This document shows positions 10,033 through 18,886 of a stretch of DNA of 64,000 nt, one piece after another. The notes under the pieces were generated by a model. It worked only from the letters and a program-made list of their open reading frames with translations. It was not told where the DNA came from and did no database searches. Every line of letters starts with the position of its first letter. The stretch's first letter is position 1. The translations under genes and the position numbers were made by a program. Source of the DNA: Pseudomonas alkylphenolica (GTDB lineage Bacteria > Pseudomonadota > Gammaproteobacteria > Pseudomonadales > Pseudomonadaceae); the NCBI RefSeq assembly GCF_016009175.1, contig NZ_JADUCM010000002.1, forward strand, positions 1 through 64,000, given 5' to 3'.

Positions 10033-10326
10033 ATGCGCTATCTGTCATTGCTGTTGCTTGTATGCTGCTGGAGCAGTACCGCCCAGGCGTTTGACCTGAC
10101 TACCAACACCCTGGTCGTCAGCGGCTATGTCACCAGCAAGGTGACCTCGGCGCCCTTCGATCGCAAATTGATACTGCATGCCCAGGATGACGCGGCCATG
10201 TTTGTCGCGAGCGACGGCACGGTGCGCGGTGTTCGACTGCAGGCAGCCTTGAATCAGTTACGCCAGGCCTACCCCAAACTTCATGCCGGCGACCTTGAAC
10301 TGGCGCAGGCAATTCTCGTCCAATGA
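10033..10326 (+). CDS. DUF2388 secreted small protein, copy 2
   Basis: A 97-residue paralogue with signal peptide (STAQA, cleavage near residue 19). It keeps the family core (AQDDAAMFVASDG, VRGVRLQAALNQLRQ, LELAQAILVQ) but is the most divergent of the three, having lost several residues around FKDDK. It lies 27 bases before copy 3, so they are probably cotranscribed. Function unknown. Confidence 0.82.
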   Translation: MRYLSLLLLVCCWSSTAQAFDLTTNTLVVSGYVTSKVTSAPFDRKLILHAQDDAAMFVASDGTVRGVRLQAALNQLRQAYPKLHAGDLELAQAILVQ

Positions 10327-10353
10327 TTACCCATGTTTTTCCGGAGATGTTCC

Positions 10354-10674
10354 ATGCGTAACCCGCTGATTGCCGCCACTCTTGGCTTTCTGTTGCTGGC
10401 CGATGTGGCCCAGGCACAAACCCTGGTGGCCACCAGCAACATCATCGTGCGCGCGTTCGGCCGTTCAATCGACTTCACGTCCGATACCACCACCTCGATC
10501 CGTGATTCCAAGGTCGTGCGTGAGGCCCGTGACGATGCCGCCAGCTACGTTGCCAGCCGCGGTGAAATCCGTGGAGCACAACTGGAAGCCGCCTTCGATA
10601 CGTTGCGTCAGCGTGTGCCCGAAGCGCGCCTGGCCAGCGATCAAGACCTGGCTGAAGCCATTCTCGCTCTGTGA
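10354..10674 (+). CDS. DUF2388 secreted small protein, copy 3
   Basis: A 106-residue paralogue with signal peptide (ADVAQA, cleavage near residue 21) and the family core AREARDDAASYVASRG, IRGAQLEAAFDTLRQ, DLAEAILAL. I chose the ATG at 10354 because GGAGA lies 6 bases before it; an in-frame ATG at 10333 has no such site. Its stop codon overlaps the GTG start of the DUF4105 gene (GTGA), so translation of the two is coupled. Confidence 0.83.
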   Translation: MRNPLIAATLGFLLLADVAQAQTLVATSNIIVRAFGRSIDFTSDTTTSIRDSKVVREARDDAASYVASRGEIRGAQLEAAFDTLRQRVPEARLASDQDLAEAILAL

Positions 10675-12629
10675 GAAACCTGCGCGCCTGGCTATTCGGT
10701 GGCCTGCTGACACTACTGGCAGGCCCGGCGCTGGCCGATTTGCAGCTGCAGTTGCAAACCGACGGGCTTGGGCCCGCGCAGCAACGTGCCAGCCAGGCAT
10801 TGCTGGATGAAGCCATGCAGGCACTGCCGCCCAGCTTCAAGGCGCGCCTGGACCGTCGCGTCCAGGTCAGCTGGAGCGCAAACATGCCGGAAGATGCCTA
10901 TGGACAGGCCTCGCTGGTATCAACCCTGACGCTCAATAGCCGGCTTCTGCCTGGCCTTGTCGATGGCAGTGCTGCCACCCGCAAGACGGGGCGGCCCCAC
11001 GGCACCGTGCGCCAGGAGCTGTTGGCTACGGTGCTGCACGAACTGACCCATATCTATGATCGCGCCCGCCTGTGGCAGGGCGCCGAACGCCAGTTGATCA
11101 GTCGCTGCACGCAGCAGTTGAACAGCCTGGGCAAGGTTGGCCTGCCCGAGCCATGCCGCGGGCAAACCGAACGACGCTTCACCCTCAGCGATGACCCGCG
11201 CCTGCTCGACCTGGCCGGGTGGCCGCAATATGTGGGCAGGCGAGGGGAGCGCGAGCAGTACAACCGTCAAGTCGCGCGCAGTCCTGACAGCTATGAGCTG
11301 AGCAGCCCCAAGGAATTCATTGCGGTCAACATGGAGTACTTCCTTCTTGACCCTGGCTTCGCCTGCCGGCGGCCAGCGCTGCACAGCTACCTGAAAGCGC
11401 ATTTCGACTGGGCTCCGGAGCACCCGGCCTGCCCGCAGCAGCTGCCTTTTCTCAATGCCGGCAACGACTTCGAGAAAGCCCCATTGGGAGAGATCGACCC
11501 TGAACGGGTCTACTCCGTGGACTATCTGCTGGCCGAAGCGAACCAGAACCTGGTGAGCCGCTGGGGGCACAGCATGCTGCGCCTGGTGATCTGCGCCCCG
11601 GGGCGGCCACGCGGGCCTGACTGCCGACTCGATCTCGACCAGCACCTGGTGTTGTCGTATCGGGCCTTCGTCAACGATGTGCAGCTGTCGAGCTGGGGCG
11701 GCCTGACCGGCGCCTATCCGTCACGGTTGTTTGTTCTGCCCCTGGCGCAGGTTATCGACGAGTACACCAAGACCGAGCTGCGTAGCCTCGCTTCCATCCC
11801 GCTCAAGCTTGATCGCACCGAGCTGGAAAACCTGGTACGCCAAGCCGCCGAGATGCACTGGAGCTATGACGGCAACTACTACTTCCTGTCCAACAACTGT
11901 GCAGTGGAAACCCTCAAGCTGCTGCGCAGCGGCACTGCCAACCCGCGCCTTACAGACCTGGACAACATCATGCCCAATGGCTTGCTCGAGGTGCTGCAAG
12001 GGCGTGGCCTGGCCGATACCAGCGTCCTTGATGATCCCCATGAGGCGCTGCGCCTGGGGTATCGCTTCGATTCCTACCGTGACCGCTACCAGGCCATGTT
12101 CCTGGTGCTCAAGCAGCAACTGCCGGTGCCACAAGACACGGTCGAAGCCTGGCTTGAGCTATCTGCCAGGCAGCGCCAGCCATGGTTCGAAAAGGCCGAC
12201 CTGCGCACCAGCGCAGCCCTGTTGCTGCTGGAGCAGGCCAGTTTGCGCCAGCAACTGCTGCTGGCACAGGAAGAGGTCAAGCAACGCTACCTGACCGGTC
12301 GTGAAGCGAACGACGCCAGCGTCGCCAAGGCCAACGGCACGCTGCAGCAGATTCTCGCCAACAGCGGCTTTCTCAGCCGGCCGGCCGAGCTGTTGGGCAC
12401 CAGTGGCTACGGGTTGCCGCAGGCCAGTGAACAGGCGCTGTTACGCCAGGAAACCAACCTGCGGCAGAAGCAGCTGCAAACGCTCACCGCCGAGCTGGAC
12501 AAGGAAGTACGCGCACTGCTCGGCCCGGAGCGGGCGGCCGAAATCGCCGCCGTCGAGGCCAACATCAAGCAGGTTGGCGAACACCTGCGGGCCCTGCACA
12601 AGGCTGCTGGTGGTTTGCAACTGCCCTGA
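10671..12629 (+). CDS. DUF4105 envelope protein with HExxH motif
   Basis: A 652-residue exported protein (signal peptide to about residue 22, GPALA). Residues 123-127 read HELTH, a zinc metallopeptidase HExxH motif, followed near 215-222 by KEFIAVNMEYF, where a third zinc ligand Glu could sit. The DUF4105 core follows: SRWGHSMLRL (His ~300) and YFLSNNCAVETLKLL (Cys ~410). The His-before-Cys order resembles permuted NlpC/P60-like papain folds (inference). The C-terminal ~150 residues are helical and charged, probably coiled coil. The GTG start overlaps the stop of DUF2388 copy 3, so the protein may process or anchor those small proteins. Substrate unknown. Confidence 0.8.
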   Translation: MRNLRAWLFGGLLTLLAGPALADLQLQLQTDGLGPAQQRASQALLDEAMQALPPSFKARLDRRVQVSWSANMPEDAYGQASLVSTLTLNSRLLPGLVDGSAATRKTGRPHGTVRQELLATVLHELTHIYDRARLWQGAERQLISRCTQQLNSLGKVGLPEPCRGQTERRFTLSDDPRLLDLAGWPQYVGRRGEREQYNRQVARSPDSYELSSPKEFIAVNMEYFLLDPGFACRRPALHSYLKAHFDWAPEHPACPQQLPFLNAGNDFEKAPLGEIDPERVYSVDYLLAEANQNLVSRWGHSMLRLVICAPGRPRGPDCRLDLDQHLVLSYRAFVNDVQLSSWGGLTGAYPSRLFVLPLAQVIDEYTKTELRSLASIPLKLDRTELENLVRQAAEMHWSYDGNYYFLSNNCAVETLKLLRSGTANPRLTDLDNIMPNGLLEVLQGRGLADTSVLDDPHEALRLGYRFDSYRDRYQAMFLVLKQQLPVPQDTVEAWLELSARQRQPWFEKADLRTSAALLLLEQASLRQQLLLAQEEVKQRYLTGREANDASVAKANGTLQQILANSGFLSRPAELLGTSGYGLPQASEQALLRQETNLRQKQLQTLTAELDKEVRALLGPERAAEIAAVEANIKQVGEHLRALHKAAGGLQLP

Positions 12630-12638
12630 ACCCGGCAC

Positions 12639-13040
12639 CTAGAGCGTCTCTTCGGCCTCACCGGGGAGATGCTCATCCAGGTGCAGCCAGGGCAGACGGT
12701 TGCTGGTCCAGATGTGCTTTCGCGGCGTTACGCGCTCGGGCTCATCCAGGGAGGTAACGGTGATGTCGATGGTTTCCGGGCTCAGGTCGGTGCTCAATGC
12801 CAGGTGGGCACCACAGCGGCTACAGAAGTAGCGCACGCAGCTGGGTGACGAGTCGTAACACTGCGGCGTGCCGCTGAGCCACTGGAAGTCAGTACAGGGC
12901 AGGGTGGCCCAGGTCACCAGCAGCCCGCCACTGACCCGGCGGCACACCGAACAATGACAGTGAGCGACGTCCGTCAACGGCCCTTGCACCCGGTAGCGCA
13001 GGGCGCCGCAATGGCATCCACCTTCATACGTCTCGCGCAT
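12639..13040 (-). CDS. GFA-family zinc protein (glutathione-dependent formaldehyde-activating-like)
   Basis: A 133-residue protein with the GFA cysteine pattern: GGCHCGALRYRV, CHCSVCRR and YFCSRCGAHL, which bind structural and catalytic zinc. Members include enzymes that join formaldehyde and glutathione, but most are uncharacterised, so no substrate is assigned. The frame is open to 13085; I start at 13040 because GGAGG lies 5 bases before that ATG and MRETYEGGCHCG is the usual beginning. It converges on the DUF4105 gene with 9 bases between stops. Confidence 0.82.
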   Translation of the reverse strand: MRETYEGGCHCGALRYRVQGPLTDVAHCHCSVCRRVSGGLLVTWATLPCTDFQWLSGTPQCYDSSPSCVRYFCSRCGAHLALSTDLSPETIDITVTSLDEPERVTPRKHIWTSNRLPWLHLDEHLPGEAEETL

Positions 13041-13341
13041 CGTTTCCTCCGCTTCCCGTAACTGCAGTTGATTGATACTCAACAATGCACCTCTCGTCGC
13101 CTTTGAGCCAGCGAAAGCTGGCTGAAAGCTTCCCGACTTAGCATTGCAATCACCACCGGCACAGACCGGTCAGCCAGGGCACCCGATTCGCCCGGCCCAA
13201 TTAACAAAAACAATGGTGATACTGATGTCCTTCTACGCCCGCCTTCTCGCTGCACGCCCGCCATTACTCCCTGCGCCGCGCCTCACGCGCTGATCCCGCC
13301 CGACTCGTTCCTTTTCGACGCGATACGCCTGGAGTACTCCC
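13041..13341. other. Non-coding gap before the citrate transporter with CA-rich motif and possible leader peptide
   Basis: About 300 bases without a clear gene. A GCCAGC-GAAA-GCTGGC hairpin with a GNRA loop lies at 13107-13122. A CA-rich stretch AACAAAAACAA (13203-13213) fits the Hfq/Crc target pattern AAYAANAA and directly abuts an ATG at 13213. That ATG opens a 26-codon frame ending at 13293, 48 bases before the transporter start. CCTGGAG just before 13342 is the transporter ribosome binding site. Confidence 0.4.
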
Positions 13342-14649
13342 ATGCTGACCTTCCTCGGCTTTGCCATGGTCCTTACCTTTATGTACCTGATCATGACCAA
13401 GCGCCTTTCGGCCTTGATCGCCCTGATTCTGGTACCAATCCTGTTCGCCCTGTTCGGCGGTTTCTCGGGCGATATCGGCCCGATGATGCTGCAAGGCATC
13501 ACCAAACTGGCCCCCACCGGGGTGATGCTGATGTTCGCCATCCTGTATTTCGGCCTGATGATCGACTCCGGGTTGTTCGACCCGGCAGTGCGCAAGATCC
13601 TCAAGCTGGTCAAGGGTGACCCACTGAAAGTCTCGGTCGGCACAGCTGCACTGGCCCTGATCGTGTCGCTGGACGGCGACGGTGCCACCACCTACATGAT
13701 CTGCGTGGCGGCGATGCTGCCGCTCTACAGCCGCCTGGGCATGAGCCCGCGGATCATGGCCGGCCTGATCATCCTCGCCGGCGGCGTTATGAACATGACC
13801 CCTTGGGGCGGCCCGACCGCACGTGCCGCCAGCGCCCTGCATGTCGACCCTTCGGATATCTTCGTACCGATGATCCCGGCGATGCTTGCCGGCGTAGTAG
13901 CAATCCTTGCCATTGCCTACATGTACGGCAAGCGCGAGCGTGCCCGCCTGGGCGAACTGCACCTGCCAGGCGACGAGATCGATCACAGCGAAATCAGCGT
14001 TTCGCAGTTTCCTGACGCCCGTCGCCCGAAAATGATCTGGTTCAACGGCGCACTGACCGCAGCACTGATGGTGACCCTGGTCCTCGGCCTGCTGCCGTTG
14101 CCGGTGCTGTTCATGGTCGCCTTCAGTATCGCCATGATTGCCAACTACCCTTGCCTGCAACAGCAGAAAGACCGTGTGGCGGCCCACTCCGGTAGCGTGC
14201 TGGCCGTGGTCGGCCTGATTTTCGCCGCCGGTATCTTCACCGGCATCCTCTCGGGCACCGGTATGGTCGAGGCCATGTCCAAGAGCCTGCTGGCGGTGAT
14301 TCCTGAAGCGCTGGGCCCATACCTGGCGGTGATCACCGCAATCGTGAGCATGCCGTTTACCTTCTTCATGTCTAACGATGCCTTCTACTACGGGGTTCTG
14401 CCTGTGCTTGCAGAGGCCGCCAGCCACTACGGCATCACGCCGGTAGAAATGGCCCGTGCGTCGATCGTCGGCCAGCCGGTTCACCTGCTCAGCCCACTGG
14501 TACCCTCTACTTACCTGCTGGTAGCCCTGGCTGGCATCGAGTTTGGCGATCATCAGCGCTTTACCCTGAAGTGGGCAGTGCTGGTCTGCCTGTGCATAAT
14601 GTTCGCCGCGCTGCTCATGGGAATTTTCCCGCTGTTCAGCAGCCTATAA
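13342..14649 (+). CDS. Citrate-metal:proton symporter, CitMHS family
   Basis: A 435-residue inner-membrane transporter with about 11-12 helices, of the family that takes up citrate complexed with Mg2+ or Ca2+ with protons. Recognisable segments include SLDGDGATTYMICVAAMLPL in the first half and the second-half ILSGTGMVEAMSKSLL and MSNDAFYYGVLPVLAEA, which form the substrate path. Full length. TerC follows 73 bases later on the same strand. The CA-rich motif in the leader would place it under carbon catabolite control (inference). Confidence 0.88.
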   Translation: MLTFLGFAMVLTFMYLIMTKRLSALIALILVPILFALFGGFSGDIGPMMLQGITKLAPTGVMLMFAILYFGLMIDSGLFDPAVRKILKLVKGDPLKVSVGTAALALIVSLDGDGATTYMICVAAMLPLYSRLGMSPRIMAGLIILAGGVMNMTPWGGPTARAASALHVDPSDIFVPMIPAMLAGVVAILAIAYMYGKRERARLGELHLPGDEIDHSEISVSQFPDARRPKMIWFNGALTAALMVTLVLGLLPLPVLFMVAFSIAMIANYPCLQQQKDRVAAHSGSVLAVVGLIFAAGIFTGILSGTGMVEAMSKSLLAVIPEALGPYLAVITAIVSMPFTFFMSNDAFYYGVLPVLAEAASHYGITPVEMARASIVGQPVHLLSPLVPSTYLLVALAGIEFGDHQRFTLKWAVLVCLCIMFAALLMGIFPLFSSL

Positions 14650-14722
14650 GGCTACAGATTCATCTAACCGCAGCGGCGCTCCTTGCCCGGGCGCCCTGCA
14701 TTTATCGCTTGAAGGAATACAC

Positions 14723-15496
14723 ATGGAATGGCTGACCAGCCCAGAGATCTGGGTTGCCTTTTTCACACTGACTGCACTTGAGATCGTTCTCGGCATCGAC
14801 AACATCATCATGATCTCGATCCTGGTCAGCCGCATGCCCAAGCACATGCAGCCACGCACCCGGATTTTCGGCCTGGCCCTGGCCATGGTTACCCGCATTT
14901 TGCTGCTGCTGTCGATTACCTGGGTCATGCGCCTGACCACCGACCTGTTCGTGGTCTTCGAACATGGCATTTCCGGACGTGACCTGATTCTGTTCTTCGG
15001 TGGCCTGTTCCTGCTGTGGAAAAGCTCCCAGGAGATCTACCACGGCCTGGAAGGCGAAGATGAATCGCCTGATGAGCCGACCAGCAAAGGTGGCAAGTTC
15101 TTCTACACCATCATTCAGATCGCCATTATCGACATCGTGTTCTCCCTGGACTCGGTGATTACCGCCGTCGGCATGGTTTCCCACGTGCCGGTCATGATTG
15201 CCGCCATCGTTGTCGCCGTGCTGGTGATGATGCTGTGCGCCGGTGCCATCAGTAACTTCATCGACAAGCACCCGTCGCTGAAGATGCTCGCCCTGTCGTT
15301 CCTGATCGTGGTCGGTACCGTGCTGATCGCCGAAGCCTTTGATGTCCACGTGCCGAAGGGCTACGTCTACTTCGCCATGGCGTTCTCCCTGGCGGTCGAA
15401 GCCATCAACATCAAGATGCGCACGGCCATGGCCCGGAAGAAAAACCAGGAGCAAACCGAGCCGGTGAAACTTCGCAAGGACATTCCGGGTCAATAA
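14723..15496 (+). CDS. TerC family integral membrane protein
   Basis: A 257-residue membrane protein with about seven helices and the two TerC signatures containing acidic residues within the membrane: LEIVLGIDNIIMISILVSR near the N-terminus and DIVFSLDSVITAVGMVSHV in the second half. TerC relatives are linked to tellurite resistance and to metal (Mn2+) export during protein secretion; the function of this copy is not established. GAAGGA precedes the ATG. A strong terminator follows at 15514-15538. Confidence 0.88.
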   Translation: MEWLTSPEIWVAFFTLTALEIVLGIDNIIMISILVSRMPKHMQPRTRIFGLALAMVTRILLLLSITWVMRLTTDLFVVFEHGISGRDLILFFGGLFLLWKSSQEIYHGLEGEDESPDEPTSKGGKFFYTIIQIAIIDIVFSLDSVITAVGMVSHVPVMIAAIVVAVLVMMLCAGAISNFIDKHPSLKMLALSFLIVVGTVLIAEAFDVHVPKGYVYFAMAFSLAVEAINIKMRTAMARKKNQEQTEPVKLRKDIPGQ

Positions 15497-15513
15497 ACCT
15501 GGTTTGGCAACAG

Positions 15514-15538
15514 AAAAGGGCCCTGCGGGGCCCTTTTT
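15514..15538 (+). terminator. Rho-independent terminator after the TerC gene
   Basis: AAAAGGGCCC (15514-15523), loop TGCG, GGGCCCTTTT (15528-15537), followed by T. A perfect 10-bp stem with a five-base T run. Confidence 0.95.
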
Positions 15539-15715
15539 CATGGGCGTTCATGACGGTTTTGTTTCAAAGGCCACATTGCCTATGCCATGCTGGCGCCCAG
15601 GCCTTGGGCCGACTACAGCTTAAGTGAGCACTGGGAAAAACCGCCTGTCACCAGGCCAGGCTCACCGCTTCATCCATTTGCCCCCGCTGGGGCACGCCAA
15701 CAGGGGGCCCGACCA

Positions 15716-17374
15716 ATGCTGACCCTGCTCAATCTGCTCTCCGCTGTGGCACTGCTGATCTGGGGGACGCACATTGTGCGTACCGGCATCCTGCGCGTGT
15801 ACGGTTCCAACCTGCGGCGCGTGCTGAGCCAGAACATGTCCAAGCGACCGCTGGCGTTTGTCGCCGGCATTCTGGTGACCGCCCTGGTCCAGAGCAGCAA
15901 CGCCACCGCCATGCTGGTGACGTCGTTTGTCGGTCAGGGCCTGATGACGCTGACCCCGGCCCTGGCGATCATGCTCGGCGCCGATGTCGGTACGGCGTTG
16001 ATGGCGCGGGTACTGACATTCGACCTGTCGTGGCTGTCGCCGCTGCTGATCTTCCTCGGCGTGATCTTCTTTCTGTCGCGCAAGCAGACCCGCGCCGGGC
16101 AATTGGGTCGTGTCGGCATCGGCCTGGGCCTGATCATTCTCGCTTTGCAGCTTATCGTTGAGGCGGCCGCGCCGATCACCCACGCCCAAGGTGTGCGCGT
16201 GCTGTTCGCCTCGCTTACCGGCGACATTCTCCTCGATGCCCTGGTCGGTGCGCTGTTTGCGCTGATTTCCTATTCGAGCCTCGCCGCCGTGCTGCTCACG
16301 GCGACCCTGGCCGGCGCCGGGCTTATCAGTCTTCCAGTGGCCATTGGCCTGGTTATCGGTGCCAACATCGGTAGCGGCTTGCTGGCATTTCTCAGCACCA
16401 GCATGCAGAACGCGGCCGGGCGCCAGGTAGCGCTGGGCAGCCTGCTGTACAAGCTTATTGGTCTGATCCTGATCATTCCGGTGCTCAAACCGCTGGTGAG
16501 CTGGATGGACAGCCTGAGCTTCAGCCCCCAGGAACTGGTGATCGGCTTTCACCTGCTCTACAACAGCCTGCGTTGCCTGATCATGCTGCCAACTGTTACC
16601 CCGATGTCGCGCCTGTGCGCCTGGCTGCTGCCTGAACGGCCAGAAACCAATGGCAGGGCTCGCCCCCGTCATCTGGACCCGGCAGCGCTGGGCACCCCGA
16701 GCCTGGCCCTGGCCAACGCGGTGCGCGAAACCCTGCGCATGGGCGACCTGATCGACACCATGCTCGACACCATGCAGGACGTGCTGAAGGGCAAGCAAAC
16801 GGCGATGACCCAACAGATGCGCAGCCTGGGTGAAGATGTCGAAGCCTTGAACAATGCGATCAAACTGTACCTGGCGCAGATGCCGCGCGAAGACCTCAGC
16901 GCGCAGGACAGTAAACGCTGGGCAGAAATCATTGAGCTGGCGATCAACCTCAAGCTGGCGGCCGACCTGATCGAGCGCATGCTGCGCAAGGTGCAGCAGC
17001 AAAAGACCTCACAACGCCGGGAGTTCTCCGACGTGGGCCTTGAGGAACTGACCGGGCTGCAAAGCCAATTGCTGTCCAACCTGCGCCTGGGCCTGTCGGT
17101 ATTCCTCAGTGCCGACCCGGAAAGTGCCCGGCAACTGTTGCGGGAAAAACGTCGCTTTCGCGCCCAGGAGCGGCGCCTTGCCCATGCTCATGTCAGCCGG
17201 TTGCAACGTAAAGTGGTACAAAGTATCGAAACCAGCGCCTTGCACCTGGAGCTGATTGCCGATATGAAACGATTGAACTCCTTGTTTTGCAGCAGTGCCT
17301 ATGTAGTGTTGGGTAGCGCCGATACGGGCGGTCTGTTGCTCGACAGCGTCCCGGACGATGCCCATTCACCCTGA
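15716..17374 (+). CDS. Na+/phosphate cotransporter with PhoU-like C-terminal domain
   Basis: A 552-residue protein of the NptA/PNaS type. Two Na/Pi repeats are visible: VQSSNATAMLVTSFVGQG and SYSSLAAVLLTATLAGAG (inverted repeats with QSS/YSS motifs), each in a bundle of membrane helices. From about residue 330 the protein is soluble and all-helical, like PhoU. It probably imports or exports phosphate with sodium. The frame is open from 15587, but the ATG at 15716 begins the conserved MLTLLNLLSAVALLIWG and has a G-rich site before it. The M16 peptidase gene follows 36 bases later. Confidence 0.87.
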   Translation: MLTLLNLLSAVALLIWGTHIVRTGILRVYGSNLRRVLSQNMSKRPLAFVAGILVTALVQSSNATAMLVTSFVGQGLMTLTPALAIMLGADVGTALMARVLTFDLSWLSPLLIFLGVIFFLSRKQTRAGQLGRVGIGLGLIILALQLIVEAAAPITHAQGVRVLFASLTGDILLDALVGALFALISYSSLAAVLLTATLAGAGLISLPVAIGLVIGANIGSGLLAFLSTSMQNAAGRQVALGSLLYKLIGLILIIPVLKPLVSWMDSLSFSPQELVIGFHLLYNSLRCLIMLPTVTPMSRLCAWLLPERPETNGRARPRHLDPAALGTPSLALANAVRETLRMGDLIDTMLDTMQDVLKGKQTAMTQQMRSLGEDVEALNNAIKLYLAQMPREDLSAQDSKRWAEIIELAINLKLAADLIERMLRKVQQQKTSQRREFSDVGLEELTGLQSQLLSNLRLGLSVFLSADPESARQLLREKRRFRAQERRLAHAHVSRLQRKVVQSIETSALHLELIADMKRLNSLFCSSAYVVLGSADTGGLLLDSVPDDAHSP

Positions 17375-17410
17375 CTGTTGCCACCCAGAACTCCCGCAAG
17401 GAAGCTCGAC

Positions 17411-18787
17411 ATGCGTTGCCTGATGTTCCTGTGCCTGCTGCTGGGCGCGATGCCCGGCTTTGCCCTCGACCGTTCGCAGGTCGAAGGCTACCTGCTGCCC
17501 AACGGCTTGCAGGTGCTGCTCAAGTCAGGCTATGAACGCAACCATGTGTCGATTCGCCTGGTGGTCGGCGTCGGCTTCGATGACTTTCCTTGCGAGCAGC
17601 AAGAGTTGCCCCACTTGCTGGAGCACCTGTTGTTCAGTGGCATCGACGACGGCGGTGAAGGCGGGCTGGAAAAACGCATGCAGGCGCTGGGCGGAGAATG
17701 GAACGCCTACACCAGTAGCGCCGATACCACCTTTGTCATTGAGGCGCCGGCGCGCAACCAGCGCAAAGTGCTGGACCTGCTGCTGACGGTAATCAAAGAC
17801 ACCCGCTTCGACGAAAAGGCCCTGGCGCTGTCGAAGAAAATCATCGAGCGCGAAGACGGTGGTCACTATTCCCGCCTGCAACGCTGGCTGGACCGCCAGG
17901 ACATCGGCCACCGTGCCAGCGATCAACTGGCCATCGAACTGGGCCTGAAGTGCCCGGAACGCTCATCGGTGGCCGACATGACCCTGGAGCAGGTCAACGA
18001 CCTGCGCCAGCACTGGTACGCCGCCAACAACATGAGCCTGATCGTGGTGGGTGGCCTGGACCGCTTGTTGCCGGCCTACCTTGAGCGCTCCTATGGCGAG
18101 CTACCCCCGGCCGAACCCGGCGAGCGCCGGGCACTGGACGGGGTCACCGGCAAAGCCGAATTTCGTCGAGAGCTGGTCCGTGGCTGGCTGGGTGACAGTG
18201 CCCGCTTGCACTGGTTGTTCCTGGAGCCGGTACTCGACAACGATCACGGGCAAACCTTCGACCTGCTGCAACGCTACCTGGACTGGGCCCTGTACGAAGA
18301 GCTGCGGCTCAAGCACGGGCTGTCTTATGGCCCCTCGAGCCAACGGGAAAGTTTCGGTGACAGCGGCATGATGAGCCTTGATGCCGACCTGGACCGCGCC
18401 GATGTCAAAGAGGCCGAGCAGGTGCTGGGCGACATGCTCGACCAGCTGCGCAAGCACGGCCTGGACCCCGCCACCTTTGCGCGGGTCAAACAGGCAACCA
18501 TTGACCGTGAGGCCTGGAGCACCCAAGGCAACGCAGCGTTGGCGGACTATTACTGGGGTTCGCTGAACGACTACCTCGATGGCCGCTTTGCAGACCCGGT
18601 GCGCGCGCTGCGGCGCGTCAGCCTCCACGATGCCAACCGGGCGCTGCAACAGTTGCTGGCGGAACCCGGGTACGTGCGGATCGAGCAACCGCTGATCAGT
18701 TACGACGAACTGTATGGCGGGGTAGCGCTAGGGTTTGGAGTGTTGCTTGCCGGTGGCCTCGTCTGGAGCAGGCGGCGCCGTCACTGA
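17411..18787 (+). CDS. M16-family zinc peptidase, exported and C-terminally anchored
   Basis: A 458-residue protein with a signal peptide (about 18 residues) and the inverted zinc motif HLLEH at residues 68-72. Glu residues at 146/148 lie at the ~75-residue spacing expected for the third ligand. A second inactive-type M16 half follows (LSYGPSSQRESFGDSGMMS). A C-terminal helix (GFGVLLAGGLVW plus RRRRH) should anchor it in the inner membrane facing the periplasm, an unusual feature for the family. AAGGAAG precedes the ATG chosen here. Probably cotranscribed with the Na/Pi transporter. Substrate unknown. Confidence 0.85.
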   Translation: MRCLMFLCLLLGAMPGFALDRSQVEGYLLPNGLQVLLKSGYERNHVSIRLVVGVGFDDFPCEQQELPHLLEHLLFSGIDDGGEGGLEKRMQALGGEWNAYTSSADTTFVIEAPARNQRKVLDLLLTVIKDTRFDEKALALSKKIIEREDGGHYSRLQRWLDRQDIGHRASDQLAIELGLKCPERSSVADMTLEQVNDLRQHWYAANNMSLIVVGGLDRLLPAYLERSYGELPPAEPGERRALDGVTGKAEFRRELVRGWLGDSARLHWLFLEPVLDNDHGQTFDLLQRYLDWALYEELRLKHGLSYGPSSQRESFGDSGMMSLDADLDRADVKEAEQVLGDMLDQLRKHGLDPATFARVKQATIDREAWSTQGNAALADYYWGSLNDYLDGRFADPVRALRRVSLHDANRALQQLLAEPGYVRIEQPLISYDELYGGVALGFGVLLAGGLVWSRRRRH

Positions 18788-18886
18788 CGCTATGGCGGGG
18801 TAGGCCCGTGTTGCGATCAGCGCCTGCCTGGCGAGGCAAACCGGAGTATCCTTAAGCGGTTTTTACCTGACCCTGCGAACACCTTC

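Noticed and set aside
15640..15690. Pho box upstream of the Na/Pi transporter
   Set aside because: CTGTCACC is followed by a poor second repeat; the match is too weak to call PhoB control.
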